NCBI RefSeq assembly: GCF_000962805.1
Contig: NZ_JZTW01000001.1
Coordinates: 496,001 to 560,000 of the forward strand
Direction: 5' to 3'
Length of the DNA stretch: 64,000 nucleotides
DNA from: Pseudarthrobacter chlorophenolicus
Lineage (GTDB): Bacteria > Actinomycetota > Actinomycetes > Actinomycetales > Micrococcaceae
Within the stretch, counting starts at the first letter, position 1. Each line of letters starts with the position of its first letter. Positions 1 to 9,855 of the stretch are shown piece after piece. A model generated the notes under the pieces. That model did not search any database. It saw only the letters and a list, made by a program, of their open reading frames with translations, and was not told the origin of the DNA. The translations under genes and the position numbers were made by a program.

Positions 1-1110
1 AAGAAGGGCGGCTTCTCCTCGTTCATGGAGAAGGAAATCCATGACCAGCCCGATGCCGTGGCGCAGACCCTGCTGGGCCGCTCGGACCTGGAGGGCAAGC
101 TGACCCTGAGCGAGTTGCGGATCGACCCGGAGCTGCTCAAGCAGGTCAACAAGATCGTGGTGCTGGCCTGCGGTACCGCCGCGTACGCCGGGACTGTGGC
201 CAAGTACGCCATTGAGAACTGGTGCCGGATCCCCACCGAGGTGGAGTTGGCGCATGAGTTCCGGTACCGGGATCCGATCCTGGACGAGAACACCCTGGTG
301 GTCTCCATCTCCCAGTCGGGCGAGACCATGGATACCCTGATGGCTGTCCGGTACGCCCGCGAGCAGGGCGCGAAGACCATTTCGATCTGCAACACCAACG
401 GGTCCACCATCCCGCGTGAATCCGATGCTGTGCTGTACACGCACGCCGGTCCGGAGATCGCCGTCGCGTCCACCAAGGCGTTCTTGGCCCAGATCACGGC
501 CGCGTACCTGCTGGGCCTGTACCTGGCGCAGCTGCGCGGGAACATCTTCTCGGGCCAGATCAAGGACGTCCTCGCGGACCTGGCCAAGATCCCGGAGAAG
601 ATCCAGACCATCCTGGACAACGCCGGACCCTTGCGGGAACTGGCCCGGTCCATGGCGGACGAGAAGTCCGTGCTGTTCCTGGGCCGGCACGTGGGCTATC
701 CGGTGGCCCTCGAGGGTGCGCTGAAGCTCAAGGAAATCGCGTACATCCACGCCGAAGGGTTCGCCGCCGGCGAGCTCAAGCACGGCCCGATCGCACTGAT
801 CGATGAGGGCCAGCCGGTGTTCGTGGTGGTCCCGTCCCCGCGCGGCCGTGATTCGCTGCACGCCAAGGTAGTCTCCAACATCCAGGAAATCCGTGCCCGC
901 GGCGCCCGGACCCTGGTGATCGCCGAGGAAGGCGACGAAGCTGTGAAGGCCTACGCCGAGCACGTCTTCTACGTCCCCGAAACGCCCACGCTGCTGATGC
1001 CGCTGCTGACCACCGTCCCGCTGCAGATCTTCGCCGCGGAACTCGCCGCCGCAAAGGGCTACGACGTGGACCAGCCGCGCAACCTCGCCAAGAGCGTCAC
1101 CGTAGAGTAG
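1..1110 (+). CDS. glmS: Glutamine-fructose-6-phosphate aminotransferase, C-terminal part (5' end outside window)
   Basis: The reading frame is open from base 1, so only the 3' part is present (about 369 codons of a family usually near 610-630 residues); the N-terminal glutaminase domain lies upstream. What remains is the isomerase half with two SIS (sugar-isomerase) domains. The CGTAAYAG loop, the phosphosugar-binding SQSGETMDTL motif, the ALEGALKLKEIAYIHAEG helix with GELKHGP, and the conserved C-terminus PRNLAKSVTVE are all visible. GlmS makes glucosamine-6-phosphate from fructose-6-phosphate and glutamine in the cytoplasm, the first step towards peptidoglycan amino sugars. The stop codon TAG lies inside a 19-bp sequence repeated exactly at the acpS start, and a hairpin follows. 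Confidence 0.97.
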   Translation, partial: KKGGFSSFMEKEIHDQPDAVAQTLLGRSDLEGKLTLSELRIDPELLKQVNKIVVLACGTAAYAGTVAKYAIENWCRIPTEVELAHEFRYRDPILDENTLVVSISQSGETMDTLMAVRYAREQGAKTISICNTNGSTIPRESDAVLYTHAGPEIAVASTKAFLAQITAAYLLGLYLAQLRGNIFSGQIKDVLADLAKIPEKIQTILDNAGPLRELARSMADEKSVLFLGRHVGYPVALEGALKLKEIAYIHAEGFAAGELKHGPIALIDEGQPVFVVVPSPRGRDSLHAKVVSNIQEIRARGARTLVIAEEGDEAVKAYAEHVFYVPETPTLLMPLLTTVPLQIFAAELAAAKGYDVDQPRNLAKSVTVE

Positions 1111-1118
1111 TCCCATGA
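1100..1118 (+). repeat. 19-bp direct repeat, copy 1 (glmS stop)
   Basis: The sequence CCGTAGAGTAGTCCCATGA contains the glmS stop codon (TAG 1108-1110). It is identical to bases 1327-1345, where it forms the -10 box and start codon of acpS. The bases flanking the two copies differ, so the identity is exactly 19 bases. Confidence 0.9.
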
Positions 1119-1124
1119 CTGCTG

Positions 1125-1152
1125 AAGTCCCGGGCCCGGTGGCCCGGGACTT
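1125..1152 (+). terminator. Hairpin after glmS
   Basis: An 11-bp GC-rich inverted repeat (AAGTCCCGGGC at 1125-1135, GCCCGGGACTT at 1142-1152) with a 6-nt loop follows the glmS stop by 14 bases. There is no proper T-run, so it is a terminator-like hairpin and not a textbook intrinsic terminator. Confidence 0.55.
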
Positions 1153-1326
1153 CCGCGTTAACGCCCCCCGCCGAACAGGTTTGCGCAACTTTCAGCCCGC
1201 CGCAGCCACGGAGGCCCCGGGAACTCGGCGTGCGCTCCGCAAAATCGCCCCAAAAGTCACGCATTTCTGCTGATGGCGGATAACACCCACGACCGGCGCG
1301 CAACGTCCTCCGCGCGTATTGCGCCG

Positions 1327-1345
1327 CCGTAGAGTAGTCCCATGA
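1327..1345 (+). promoter_or_regulatory. 19-bp repeat copy 2: leaderless promoter and start of acpS
   Basis: This second copy of the 19-bp repeat carries TAGAGT (1330-1335), which fits an actinobacterial -10 box, then 6 nt, then the acpS ATG at 1342. No Shine-Dalgarno sequence is present, so a leaderless mRNA is likely. Confidence 0.6.
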
Positions 1346-1689
1346 TCGTTGGCATTGGGGTAGACGTAGTAGACATCGAGCGGTTCGGCCGCCAGCTGGA
1401 ACGGACACCGGGCCTCCGGGACCGGCTCTTCGTGCCCGCCGAGCGTGAGCTCAACACCCGGTCCCTGGCCGCCCGGTTCGCCGCCAAGGAAGCCGTGGCC
1501 AAGGTCCTGGGTGCGCCGGCCGGCATGAACTGGCAGGACTGCTGGATCGGCCTGGACCACAACGGGCCCACCGTGCAGGTCAAAGGCACGGTGCTGGCAG
1601 TCGCGGAGGCCAAGGGCGTCAAGCGCTGGCACCTGTCCATCAGCCATGACGGCGGCATCGCCACGGCAACGGTCCTGGCCGAGGGCTGA
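1342..1689 (+). CDS. acpS: Holo-[acyl-carrier-protein] synthase
   Basis: 115 residues, the usual AcpS length. It transfers 4'-phosphopantetheine from CoA to a serine of acyl carrier protein, activating fatty-acid synthesis. The N-terminal metal/CoA motif [12 protein letters not shown] (Asp near residue 8), the helix [13 protein letters not shown] with the metal-binding Glu, and the C-terminal [16 protein letters not shown] are all present. The ATG is chosen because the protein starts directly with [12 protein letters not shown] and a -10 box sits 6 nt upstream, suggesting a leaderless transcript. The NAD(P)HX repair gene follows 28 bases downstream on the same strand; the glmS-acpS-nnr order is common in actinobacteria. 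Confidence 0.95.
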   Translation: MIVGIGVDVVDIERFGRQLERTPGLRDRLFVPAERELNTRSLAARFAAKEAVAKVLGAPAGMNWQDCWIGLDHNGPTVQVKGTVLAVAEAKGVKRWHLSISHDGGIATATVLAEG

Positions 1690-1717
1690 CCGGGCCCGCC
1701 CGCAGGGACCTTCCATA

Positions 1718-3328
1718 ATGATCAGCGCCTACAGCGGAACACAGGTCCGTGCCGCCGAGGAGCCGCTCCTCGCCGCCGGCCTCGGTGACGTCCTGATGCA
1801 GCGCGCGGCGCACGGCCTCGCCAACGCGGTCATTACTGAGCTTCGTTCCCGCGGGCTCCGCATCTACGGCACCCGCCTGGTGGTGCTGGCCGGCAAGGGC
1901 AACAACGGCGGCGATGGCCTTTATGCCGCAGCCTTCCTCGCGGCCCGCGGGATGCGTACGACGGCGGTCCTCACCGGCGGCACGGCGCACCCGGCGGCGT
2001 TGGCTGCCTTCCGGAGCGCCGGCGGCCGTGCGGAGGAACTGACCGGAGAAGCACTTGAGCCGCTGGCCGCTGAAACCGCACATGCCGGCGTCGTCATTGA
2101 CGCCATCCTGGGCACCGGTGCGAAAGGCGGACTGCGGGGGAGCGCTGCCGCCCTGGTGGAAGCCGTCCTTGAGGCGCGCCGCACTGACGGCGGCAACGGT
2201 TTCGTGGTGGCCTGCGACTTGCCCAGCGGTGTCAACGCAGATACCGGCGAGGCTGCCGGACCGGTGCTGCCCGCCGACCTGACTGTGACGTTCGGGGGAG
2301 CCAAGGCAGGGCTGCTGGCTGACCCGGGCGCGGACCATGCCGGCAGGGTGCACGTGGTTGCCATCGGCATCGAAGAACACCTTCCCGCCCCGGTCCTGCG
2401 CCGGCTCGGGGAGGCAGAGATTTCCCGCCTTTTGCCGCACCCCGCCCGCCGGGCGCATAAATACTCGCGCGGGGTCCTGGGCATCGTGGCCGGCTCCGTA
2501 CAGTACCCGGGCGCTGCCGTGCTGGCCTGCCGCGGCGCACTTGCCGCCGGTGTGGGCATGGTCCGGTACCTCGGCCCGCCAGAGGTGGCAGACCTGGTGC
2601 GCCAGTCCTGCCCGGAAGTGGTGTGCAGTGACGGAGCCGTGGCGGACAACCGCGTGCAGGCCTGGCTGGTGGGCTCGGGCATGGGGCCGGAGGACCACGA
2701 ACAGCTTGCGCGGGCGCGCGATGCCATCGAATCGGGGCTGCCCGTTGTGGCCGACGCCGGCGCGCTGCCGTCCCTGCCCTCAAGGCTCGCGCCGCACGTG
2801 GTGCTGACCCCGCACGCCGGCGAGCTCGCCGCACTCCTGAAGCGCTTGGAAGGCGAAGCTGATGGCCGGTTTGGCGACCGCAAGGCCGTGGAAGCCGCCA
2901 CCTTCGACGCCGTGCGGAAGGCAGCCGGCCTGACCGGGGCCACCGTCCTGCTCAAAGGTCCAGCCACGTTGGTGGCCGCCCCGGGCGGCGAGGCCTTCAG
3001 CCAGGCCGACGGCACGCCGTGGCTTGCCACTGCCGGCAGCGGCGACGTGCTGGCCGGCGTCGTCGGCGCCCTGCTCGCCCAGGCGGACTCCGCCGTCGAA
3101 CCTTGCCGCTCCCTGGGCATTGACGACGACGGCCGCTGGGCCGCGCTGGCCGCGCTGGGAGCTGCGCTGCACGGCATCGCCGGGAGGGCGGCGTCGGACG
3201 CTCGCTCCGGCGGTCCGATCACCGCCGGTGCGGTCGCGGAGGCCATACCCGAAATCTGGGGTAAAGTCAGCATGCTTAGTAACTCTGGAGCCTGGAAACG
3301 TAATAGTCACAGCCAACCATTACGGTAG
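1718..3328 (+). CDS. nnr: Bifunctional ADP-dependent NAD(P)H-hydrate dehydratase / NAD(P)H-hydrate epimerase
   Basis: 536 residues from ATG 1718 (MISAYSGTQVRAAEEPLL); the frame is open further upstream, but this start has an AGGGA about 9 nt before it and gives the family N-terminus. The enzyme repairs hydrated, damaged NADH and NADPH. Residues 1 to about 225 are the YjeF-N epimerase domain (GKGNNGGDGLYAA near 59, and ACDLPSGVNADTG). Residues from about 245 are the ribokinase-like dehydratase (HKYSRGVLGIVAGS, VVLTPHAGELAALL, LLKGPATLVA, and the catalytic-region TAGSGDVLAGVVGALL near 440). The C-terminal 25 residues after GKVSML look non-conserved. Confidence 0.93.
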   Translation: MISAYSGTQVRAAEEPLLAAGLGDVLMQRAAHGLANAVITELRSRGLRIYGTRLVVLAGKGNNGGDGLYAAAFLAARGMRTTAVLTGGTAHPAALAAFRSAGGRAEELTGEALEPLAAETAHAGVVIDAILGTGAKGGLRGSAAALVEAVLEARRTDGGNGFVVACDLPSGVNADTGEAAGPVLPADLTVTFGGAKAGLLADPGADHAGRVHVVAIGIEEHLPAPVLRRLGEAEISRLLPHPARRAHKYSRGVLGIVAGSVQYPGAAVLACRGALAAGVGMVRYLGPPEVADLVRQSCPEVVCSDGAVADNRVQAWLVGSGMGPEDHEQLARARDAIESGLPVVADAGALPSLPSRLAPHVVLTPHAGELAALLKRLEGEADGRFGDRKAVEAATFDAVRKAAGLTGATVLLKGPATLVAAPGGEAFSQADGTPWLATAGSGDVLAGVVGALLAQADSAVEPCRSLGIDDDGRWAALAALGAALHGIAGRAASDARSGGPITAGAVAEAIPEIWGKVSMLSNSGAWKRNSHSQPLR

Positions 3329-3397
3329 GCATTAGTTCGCACCGGCAGTAGGGGCGTTCCGATGTCCTCTGCTGCTGACCAACAAATGAGGAGCACG

Positions 3398-5656
3398 ATG
3401 GAAGTCTGGCCTGGAACTGCCTACCCGCTGGGAGCTACCTTTGACGGCACCGGCACCAATTTCGCACTGTTCAGCGAACAGGCCGAACGGGTGGAACTCT
3501 GCCTCCTGGCTGACGACCTCACCGAAACGCGGATCGAACTGACCGAGGTGGACGGCTACGTGTGGCACTGCTACCTGCCACACATCCAGCCCGGCCAGAA
3601 GTACGGTTACCGTGTCCACGGACCGTACGAGCCTGCGAACGGCAGCCGCTTCAACCCGAACAAGCTCCTGATGGACCCGTACGCGAAAGCTATCCAGGGC
3701 CAGATCGACTGGGATCCGGCCCTCTTCTCCTACGAGTTCGGTGACCCGGATTCGCGCAACGACGCCGACTCGGCCGCCCACACCATGCACGGCGTGGTCA
3801 TCAACCCGTTCTTCGAATGGGACGGTGACCGGCAGCTCCGGGTCCCGTACCACCAGTCAGTCATCTACGAGGCGCACGTCAAGGGCCTCACCGAGCTGCA
3901 CCCGGAGATCCCCGAAGAGCAGCGCGGCACGTACGCAGGCGTGGCACACCCTGCGGTCATCGAGCACCTCAAGAAGCTCGGCGTCACGGCCATCGAGCTC
4001 ATGCCGGTGCACCAGTTCGTCAACGACGGCACCCTGCAGGAGAAGGGCCTCAACAACTACTGGGGCTATAACACCATCGGTTTCTTCGCACCGCAGAACA
4101 CCTACAGCTCCACCGGCGACGTGGGGCACCAGGTCCAGGAATTCAAGGCCATGGTCCGCGACCTGCACCGGGCGGGCATCGAGGTCATCCTCGACGTCGT
4201 GTACAACCACACGGCCGAAGGCAACCACCTGGGCCCCACCCTGTCCTTCAAGGGCATCGACAACCAGGCGTACTACCGGCTGGTGGACAACGACCTCAAG
4301 CACTACATGGACTACACCGGCACGGGCAACTCGCTCAACGTCCGCCACCCGCACTCCCTGCAGCTGCTGATGGACTCCCTGCGCTACTGGGTTACCGAGA
4401 TGCACGTCGACGGGTTCCGCTTCGACCTTGCCTCCACCCTGGCCCGCGAGTTCTACGACGTGGACAAGCTCTCCACGTTCTTCGAACTCATCCAGCAGGA
4501 CCCCATCGTTTCCCAGGTCAAGCTGATTGCCGAGCCGTGGGACGTTGGCCCCGGCGGCTACCAGGTGGGCAACTTCCCGCCGCAGTGGACGGAATGGAAC
4601 GGAAAGTACCGCGACACCGTACGCGACTTCTGGCGTGGCGAACCGTCCACGCTGGGGGAATTCGCTTCCCGCCTCACCGGCTCCGCCGACCTCTACGAGA
4701 GCTCCGCGCGCCGCCCTGTCGCCTCCATCAACTTCGTCACCGCCCACGACGGCTTCACCATGCGGGACCTGGTCTCCTACAACGAGAAGCACAACGACGC
4801 CAACGGCGAAGGCAACAACGACGGCGAATCGCACAACCGGTCCTGGAACTGCGGGGCCGAGGGCGATACCGACGACGAGAAGGTACTGACCCTGCGCGCA
4901 CGCCAGCAGCGGAACTTCATCGCCACCCTGCTCCTCTCCCAGGGCGTGCCGATGGTCCTGCACGGCGACGAACTGGGCCGCACCCAGCAGGGCAACAACA
5001 ACACCTACTGCCAGGACTCCGAGCTGAGCTGGATCCACTGGGAAGCCATGGACCAGCCCCTGGTGGAGTTCACGGCGTTCGTGTCCAAGCTCCGGCACGA
5101 CCACCCCACCTTCCGCCGCAGCCGCTTCTTCGACGGCCGGCCCGTTCGCCGCGGCGAGGGCGAGAAGCTGCCCGACATCGTCTGGCTCAAGACCGACGGC
5201 ACCGAAATGCTGCCCGAGGACTGGGGCAGCGGCTTCGGCCGGACCATCGGCGTCTTCTACAACGGCGACGGTATCCAGGAGCAGGATTCCCGGGGCCGCC
5301 GCATCACCGACGACAGCTTCCTGATGGCCTTCAACGCCCACGACGACGATGTGGATTTCCTGTTGCCGTCGGACGAGTACTCGCAGTACTGGGAGGTCCT
5401 GATCGACACCGCCGCCCAGGCTGACGCCTACGAGCCGCTCAAGGCCGGCGCCACGCTGACCCTGGACGCCAAGTCCATGGTGGTACTGCGCGCCTACTCC
5501 GGCCCCGAGGCCGAAGTGGACCTGTCCGCTGCCGCCTCCCTTGCTTCCATGGTGGAGCACGAGGAAGCCCAAGAGGAGATGGTGGAAGCCCAGACCAAGG
5601 CGGCCGAGGTCAGCGAGGCAAAGGCAACGGGCGCCGATAAGGAAACCCAGGCATGA
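3398..5656 (+). CDS. glgX: Glycogen debranching enzyme GlgX
   Basis: A GH13 alpha-1,6-glucosidase acting on limit dextrins of glycogen. The N-terminal carbohydrate-binding fold begins at [16 protein letters not shown], followed by the TIM barrel with DVVYNH (about 265), the nucleophile in GFRFDLAS (Asp343), the acid/base in [13 protein letters not shown] (Glu379) and TAHDGF (Asp451). I chose ATG 3398 because AGGAG lies 4 nt upstream; an in-frame ATG at 3362 with AGGGG 7 nt upstream is possible and would add 12 residues. The last ~35 residues are a Glu/Ala-rich tail ([16 protein letters not shown]) not needed for the fold. The stop overlaps the treY start as ATGA, so translation is coupled and the debranched maltodextrins feed TreY/TreZ. 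Confidence 0.95.
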   Translation: MEVWPGTAYPLGATFDGTGTNFALFSEQAERVELCLLADDLTETRIELTEVDGYVWHCYLPHIQPGQKYGYRVHGPYEPANGSRFNPNKLLMDPYAKAIQGQIDWDPALFSYEFGDPDSRNDADSAAHTMHGVVINPFFEWDGDRQLRVPYHQSVIYEAHVKGLTELHPEIPEEQRGTYAGVAHPAVIEHLKKLGVTAIELMPVHQFVNDGTLQEKGLNNYWGYNTIGFFAPQNTYSSTGDVGHQVQEFKAMVRDLHRAGIEVILDVVYNHTAEGNHLGPTLSFKGIDNQAYYRLVDNDLKHYMDYTGTGNSLNVRHPHSLQLLMDSLRYWVTEMHVDGFRFDLASTLAREFYDVDKLSTFFELIQQDPIVSQVKLIAEPWDVGPGGYQVGNFPPQWTEWNGKYRDTVRDFWRGEPSTLGEFASRLTGSADLYESSARRPVASINFVTAHDGFTMRDLVSYNEKHNDANGEGNNDGESHNRSWNCGAEGDTDDEKVLTLRARQQRNFIATLLLSQGVPMVLHGDELGRTQQGNNNTYCQDSELSWIHWEAMDQPLVEFTAFVSKLRHDHPTFRRSRFFDGRPVRRGEGEKLPDIVWLKTDGTEMLPEDWGSGFGRTIGVFYNGDGIQEQDSRGRRITDDSFLMAFNAHDDDVDFLLPSDEYSQYWEVLIDTAAQADAYEPLKAGATLTLDAKSMVVLRAYSGPEAEVDLSAAASLASMVEHEEAQEEMVEAQTKAAEVSEAKATGADKETQA

Positions 5657-7983
5657 GGACGCCCGCTTCCACGTACCGGCTGCAGATCAGGAAAAGCTTC
5701 ACCCTGTTCGACGCCGCCGAGAAGGTCCCGTACCTGAAGTCACTCGGTGTGGACTGGGTCTACCTGTCGCCCATCCTCACGGCGGAACAGGGTTCGGACC
5801 ACGGCTACGACGTGACCGATCCATCCGCCGTCGACCCCGAACGCGGCGGCCCGGAAGGGCTGCTGGCCCTCTCCAAGGCTGCCCGCGAGCACGGCATGGG
5901 TGTGCTGGTGGACATCGTGCCCAACCACGTGGGCGTCGCCACCCCGGTGCAGAACCCGTGGTGGTGGTCCCTGCTGAAGGAGGGCCGCGGGTCACGGTAC
6001 GCCGAGGCCTTCGACGTCGACTGGGACCTGGGCGGCGGGAAGGTCCGGCTCCCGATGCTGGGCTCCGACGCGGACCTGGACAAGCTGGAAGTCAAGGACG
6101 GGGAACTCCGGTGCTACGACCACCGGTTCCCCCTGGCCGAAGGTACGTACTCCGACGGGGACTCCCCGCAGGAGGTGCACAGCCGCCAGCATTACCAGCT
6201 GATGGACTGGCGCCGTGCCGACGCCGAGCTCAACTACCGCCGCTTCTTCGCGGTGACCACGTTGGCCGGCATCAGGGTGGAAACCCCGGCCGTCTTCGAA
6301 GAAGCCCACGCCGAGGTTGGCCGCTGGTTCACCGAAGGCCTGGTGGATGGCCTGCGCGTGGACCACCCGGACGGACTGGCCGACCCCGCAGGCTACCTGC
6401 GGTGGCTGAAGGACCTCACCGGCGGAGCCTACGTCCTGGTGGAGAAGATCCTGGAACCCGGCGAGGTACTGCCGGGGGACTTCGCCTGCGAGGGCACCAC
6501 CGGGTACGACGCGCTCGCCGACGTGGACCGGGTGTTTGTGGATCCTGCCGGAGAACAGCCCCTGGACGCGCTGGACGCTGCGTTGCGAGGCGCCCCAGAG
6601 GCCGCCGACTACGCGGAGATGATCCGCGGCACCAAGCGGATGATCGCCGATGGCATCCTCCGTTCCGAGGTGCTGCGGCTGGCCCGGCTGGTCCCGGAAT
6701 CAAACGGACTTGCAGTGGAGGAAGCGGCCGACGCCCTGGCCGAGGTCATTGCCTCCTTCCCTGTGTACCGGAGCTACCTGCCCACCGGGGCCGAGGTCCT
6801 GAAGGAAGCCTGCGAGTCTGCTGCCGAACACCGTCCGGACCTCGCCGTGGCAGTGGGGACGCTCCTTCCGCTGCTGCTGGACCCGGCCAATCCCATCGCG
6901 GTCCGGTTCCAGCAGACCTCCGGCATGGTGATGGCCAAGGGCGTGGAGGACACCGCGTTCTACCGCTACACCCGCCTGGGCACGCTGACCGAGGTGGGCG
7001 CAGAACCCACCGAGTTCGCTGTGTCCCCGGAGGAGTTCCATCACCGGATGCGCCGGCGGCAGGACGAGTTGCCGCTGTCCATGACCACCATGTCCACGCA
7101 CGACACCAAGCGTAGCGAGGACGCACGGGCACGGATCTCCGTAATCGCCGAGCTGCCGGGGGAGTGGGCCGCCACCCTGGACACCCTCCGGAAACTGGCT
7201 CCCATCCCGGACGGCCCCTACGAAAACCTGCTCTGGCAGGCCATCGTCGGCGCCTGGCCCGCCAGCCGGGAACGGCTCCAGGGCTACGCGGAAAAGGCTG
7301 CCCGCGAGGCCGGCAACTCAACGAAGTGGACCGACCCGGATGAGGACTTCGAGTCACGGGTGAAGGCCGCCGTGGATGCGGTGTTCGACGACGCCGGCGT
7401 AGCCAGGGTGGTGGAGGATTTCGTGGCACGCATTGATGCCTTTGCAGCCTCCAACTCGCTCTCCGCCAAGCTGGTCCAGCTGACCATGCCCGGCGTCCCC
7501 GACGTCTACCAGGGCAGCGAATTCTGGGAACGGTCCCTGACCGATCCCGATAACCGGCGCCCGGTGGACTTTGCACTCCGGGAAGCCGAACTTGCGAAGA
7601 TCGACGCCGGCACCTTGCCCGAGGCGGGAACGGAGGCCAGTAAACTCCTGGCCACCACACGGGCGCTCCGCCTCAAGAGGGACCGGCCGGAGCTCTTCGA
7701 GGGCTACGTCCCGGTGACGGCCAGCGGTGCTGCAGCAGGACATGTGCTGGCCTTCTCCCGCGGCGCGGCCGCCGGCACCCCCGGCGCGGTGACCCTGGCC
7801 ACCCGGCTCCCTGCCGGACTGGCAGCCGACGGCGGCTGGCGCGATACCGCCGTCGAACTTCCCGCTGCAATGCGTGACGAACTGACGGGCGCCGAATTTG
7901 GTGCGGGCACCGTGTTGGTGGCTGACGTCCTGGGTACCTACCCGGTGGCCCTGCTGGTCCCTGTGGATGGAGGAAACGCATGA
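5653..7983 (+). CDS. treY: Maltooligosyl trehalose synthase
   Basis: 776 residues. TreY converts the reducing-end alpha-1,4 bond of a maltodextrin into an alpha,alpha-1,1 (trehalose) bond by intramolecular transglycosylation. GH13 signatures: N-terminal [15 protein letters not shown] and [11 protein letters not shown] (typical of TreY), DIVPNHVG near 88, GLRVDHPDG with nucleophile Asp237, the acid/base Glu264 in VLVEKIL, and [11 protein letters not shown] with Asp484. The [25 protein letters not shown] block near 615 is also characteristic. It overlaps glgX by 4 bases upstream and treZ by 4 bases downstream, so the three genes are a single translationally coupled unit. Confidence 0.95.
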   Translation: MRTPASTYRLQIRKSFTLFDAAEKVPYLKSLGVDWVYLSPILTAEQGSDHGYDVTDPSAVDPERGGPEGLLALSKAAREHGMGVLVDIVPNHVGVATPVQNPWWWSLLKEGRGSRYAEAFDVDWDLGGGKVRLPMLGSDADLDKLEVKDGELRCYDHRFPLAEGTYSDGDSPQEVHSRQHYQLMDWRRADAELNYRRFFAVTTLAGIRVETPAVFEEAHAEVGRWFTEGLVDGLRVDHPDGLADPAGYLRWLKDLTGGAYVLVEKILEPGEVLPGDFACEGTTGYDALADVDRVFVDPAGEQPLDALDAALRGAPEAADYAEMIRGTKRMIADGILRSEVLRLARLVPESNGLAVEEAADALAEVIASFPVYRSYLPTGAEVLKEACESAAEHRPDLAVAVGTLLPLLLDPANPIAVRFQQTSGMVMAKGVEDTAFYRYTRLGTLTEVGAEPTEFAVSPEEFHHRMRRRQDELPLSMTTMSTHDTKRSEDARARISVIAELPGEWAATLDTLRKLAPIPDGPYENLLWQAIVGAWPASRERLQGYAEKAAREAGNSTKWTDPDEDFESRVKAAVDAVFDDAGVARVVEDFVARIDAFAASNSLSAKLVQLTMPGVPDVYQGSEFWERSLTDPDNRRPVDFALREAELAKIDAGTLPEAGTEASKLLATTRALRLKRDRPELFEGYVPVTASGAAAGHVLAFSRGAAAGTPGAVTLATRLPAGLAADGGWRDTAVELPAAMRDELTGAEFGAGTVLVADVLGTYPVALLVPVDGGNA

Positions 7984-9749
7984 CCCTGGTCAATCAAGGA
8001 CCCGAACGCTTCGACGTCTGGGCGCCGGACGCCTCTTCGGTGACCCTCGTGGCGGGCGGCCGTGAATATCCCATGTCGAAAAAGGACACCGCGCCCGGAA
8101 CCGAGGGCTGGTGGACGGCGCCGGACGCGCCTGCCAGTGGCGAAGTGGACTACGGCTACCTGCTCGACGGCGACAGCCACCCGCTGCCGGACCCCCGGTC
8201 CCGGCGGGTGCCCGCAGGAGTCCACGAACTGTCCCGGACGTTCGATCCAGCCGCATACTCGTGGCAGGATTCCGGCTGGACGGGCAGGGAACTCACCGGC
8301 TCGGTGATTTATGAGCTGCACGTGGGCACCTTTACCCCGGAGGGAACCCTGGACGCCGCCGCCGGGAAGCTCCGCTACCTCGCGGACCTGGGCGTCGACT
8401 TTGTGGAGCTGCTGCCCGTCAACGGGTTCAACGGGACCCACAACTGGGGCTACGACGGCGTGCAGTGGTACGCCGTCCATGAGGGCTACGGCGGGCCTGC
8501 TGCCTACCAGCGGTTCGTCGACGCAGCCCACGCGGCCGGGCTCGGCGTCATCCAGGATGTTGTCTACAACCACCTCGGGCCCAGCGGCAACTACCTGCCC
8601 AAGTTCGGCCCGTACCTGAAACAGGGCGACGCCAACACGTGGGGCGACTCCGTCAACCTCGACGGAGAAGGCTCCGACGTCGTCCGCGAATACATCCTGG
8701 ACAACCTCGCACTGTGGCTCCGGGACTACCACGTGGATGGGCTCCGCCTCGACGCCGTGCATGCACTGCGGGACGAACGGGCGGTGCACATCCTCGAGGA
8801 ATTCGGTGCCCTGGGCGACGCCGTCTCCGCCGAGACCGGAATCCCCAAAACGCTGATTGCGGAGTCCGATCTGAACAACCCCCGCCTGATCTACCCGCGG
8901 GACGCCAACGGGTACGGCCTGGAAGGGCAGTGGAGCGACGACTTCCACCACGCCGTCCACGTCAACGTCAGCGGCGAAACCACCGGGTATTACTCCGACT
9001 TCGAGTCGTTGGCCGTGCTGGCCAAGGTACTGAAAGACGGCTTCCTGCACGACGGCAGCTACTCCAGCTTCCGCGGCCGTCACCACGGCAGGCCCATCAA
9101 CGCCTCGCTGGTAACCCCGGCGGCGCTGGTGGTGTGCAACCAGAACCACGACCAGATCGGCAACCGGGCCACGGGGGACAGGCTCTCGCAGTCGCTGTCC
9201 TACGGGCAGCTTGCGGTTGCGGCGGTTCTGACGCTGACCTCGCCGTTCACGCCGATGCTGTTTATGGGAGAGGAATACGGGGCCACCACGCCCTGGCAGT
9301 TCTTCACCTCCCACCCGGAACCCGAGCTGGGCAAGGCCACCGCGGAAGGGCGCATCAAGGAATTTGAGCGCATGGGGTGGGATCCCGCCGTCGTGCCCGA
9401 TCCCCAGGACCCGGAAACCTTCCGCCGGTCCAAGCTCAACTGGGACGAGGCCGCTACAGGCGACCACGCCCGCCTGCTTGAGCTGTACAAGTCCCTCACC
9501 GCGCTTCGGCGGGAGCATCCGGAGCTGGCCGGACTTGGTTTCGGCGAGACGGATGTGACGTACGACGACGACTCCGGGTGGCTGCGGTTCCGCCGCGGCA
9601 GCGTCGAGGTGCTGCTGAACTTCGCGGACGCCAAGGTCCGGTTGGACGGTGCCGGCGGCTCCCTCCTGCTGACGACGGACGAGGGAACAAGCCTGGACGG
9701 TGACTCCCTCGCCCTGGCGCCGTGGAGCGCTGCCATCGTTAAGTCCTAG
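7980..9749 (+). CDS. treZ: Maltooligosyltrehalose trehalohydrolase
   Basis: 589 residues. TreZ cuts trehalose from the maltooligosyl-trehalose made by TreY. It has an N-terminal beta-sandwich ([17 protein letters not shown]), then the GH13 barrel: [39 protein letters not shown] with nucleophile Asp258, [12 protein letters not shown] with Glu295, and [14 protein letters not shown] with Asp391. [15 protein letters not shown] is typical of the family. Its start overlaps treY (ATGA). A strong hairpin terminator follows, closing the glgX-treY-treZ operon. There is no otsA/otsB in the window, so this is the visible trehalose route. Confidence 0.95.
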   Translation: MTLVNQGPERFDVWAPDASSVTLVAGGREYPMSKKDTAPGTEGWWTAPDAPASGEVDYGYLLDGDSHPLPDPRSRRVPAGVHELSRTFDPAAYSWQDSGWTGRELTGSVIYELHVGTFTPEGTLDAAAGKLRYLADLGVDFVELLPVNGFNGTHNWGYDGVQWYAVHEGYGGPAAYQRFVDAAHAAGLGVIQDVVYNHLGPSGNYLPKFGPYLKQGDANTWGDSVNLDGEGSDVVREYILDNLALWLRDYHVDGLRLDAVHALRDERAVHILEEFGALGDAVSAETGIPKTLIAESDLNNPRLIYPRDANGYGLEGQWSDDFHHAVHVNVSGETTGYYSDFESLAVLAKVLKDGFLHDGSYSSFRGRHHGRPINASLVTPAALVVCNQNHDQIGNRATGDRLSQSLSYGQLAVAAVLTLTSPFTPMLFMGEEYGATTPWQFFTSHPEPELGKATAEGRIKEFERMGWDPAVVPDPQDPETFRRSKLNWDEAATGDHARLLELYKSLTALRREHPELAGLGFGETDVTYDDDSGWLRFRRGSVEVLLNFADAKVRLDGAGGSLLLTTDEGTSLDGDSLALAPWSAAIVKS

Positions 9750-9767
9750 CGGTTCCGGATCTGTTGC

Positions 9768-9810
9768 GTTACGCCGCGGGCTGGCGTTGTCAGCCCGCGG
9801 CGTAACTTTT
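9768..9810 (+). terminator. Intrinsic terminator after treZ
   Basis: A perfect 16-bp stem (GTTACGCCGCGGGCTG at 9768-9783, its complement at 9791-9806) with a 7-nt loop is followed by TTTT. It ends the glgX-treY-treZ transcript. Confidence 0.9.
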
Positions 9811-9855
9811 CCCCAGCCGTCTGTTGTGCCCGTCACAGCTGGCAGGATGGAACCC

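Noticed and set aside
1921..3273. Long antisense open frame (about 450 codons) over nnr
   Set aside because: Its product is compositionally biased (Ala/Ser/Pro/Arg), has no domain and lies opposite a gene with clear motifs; high GC makes such frames common.
3857..5572. Antisense open frame of about 570 codons over glgX
   Set aside because: Valine/Gly/Asp-rich shadow of the glgX codon pattern; no domain or ribosome binding site.
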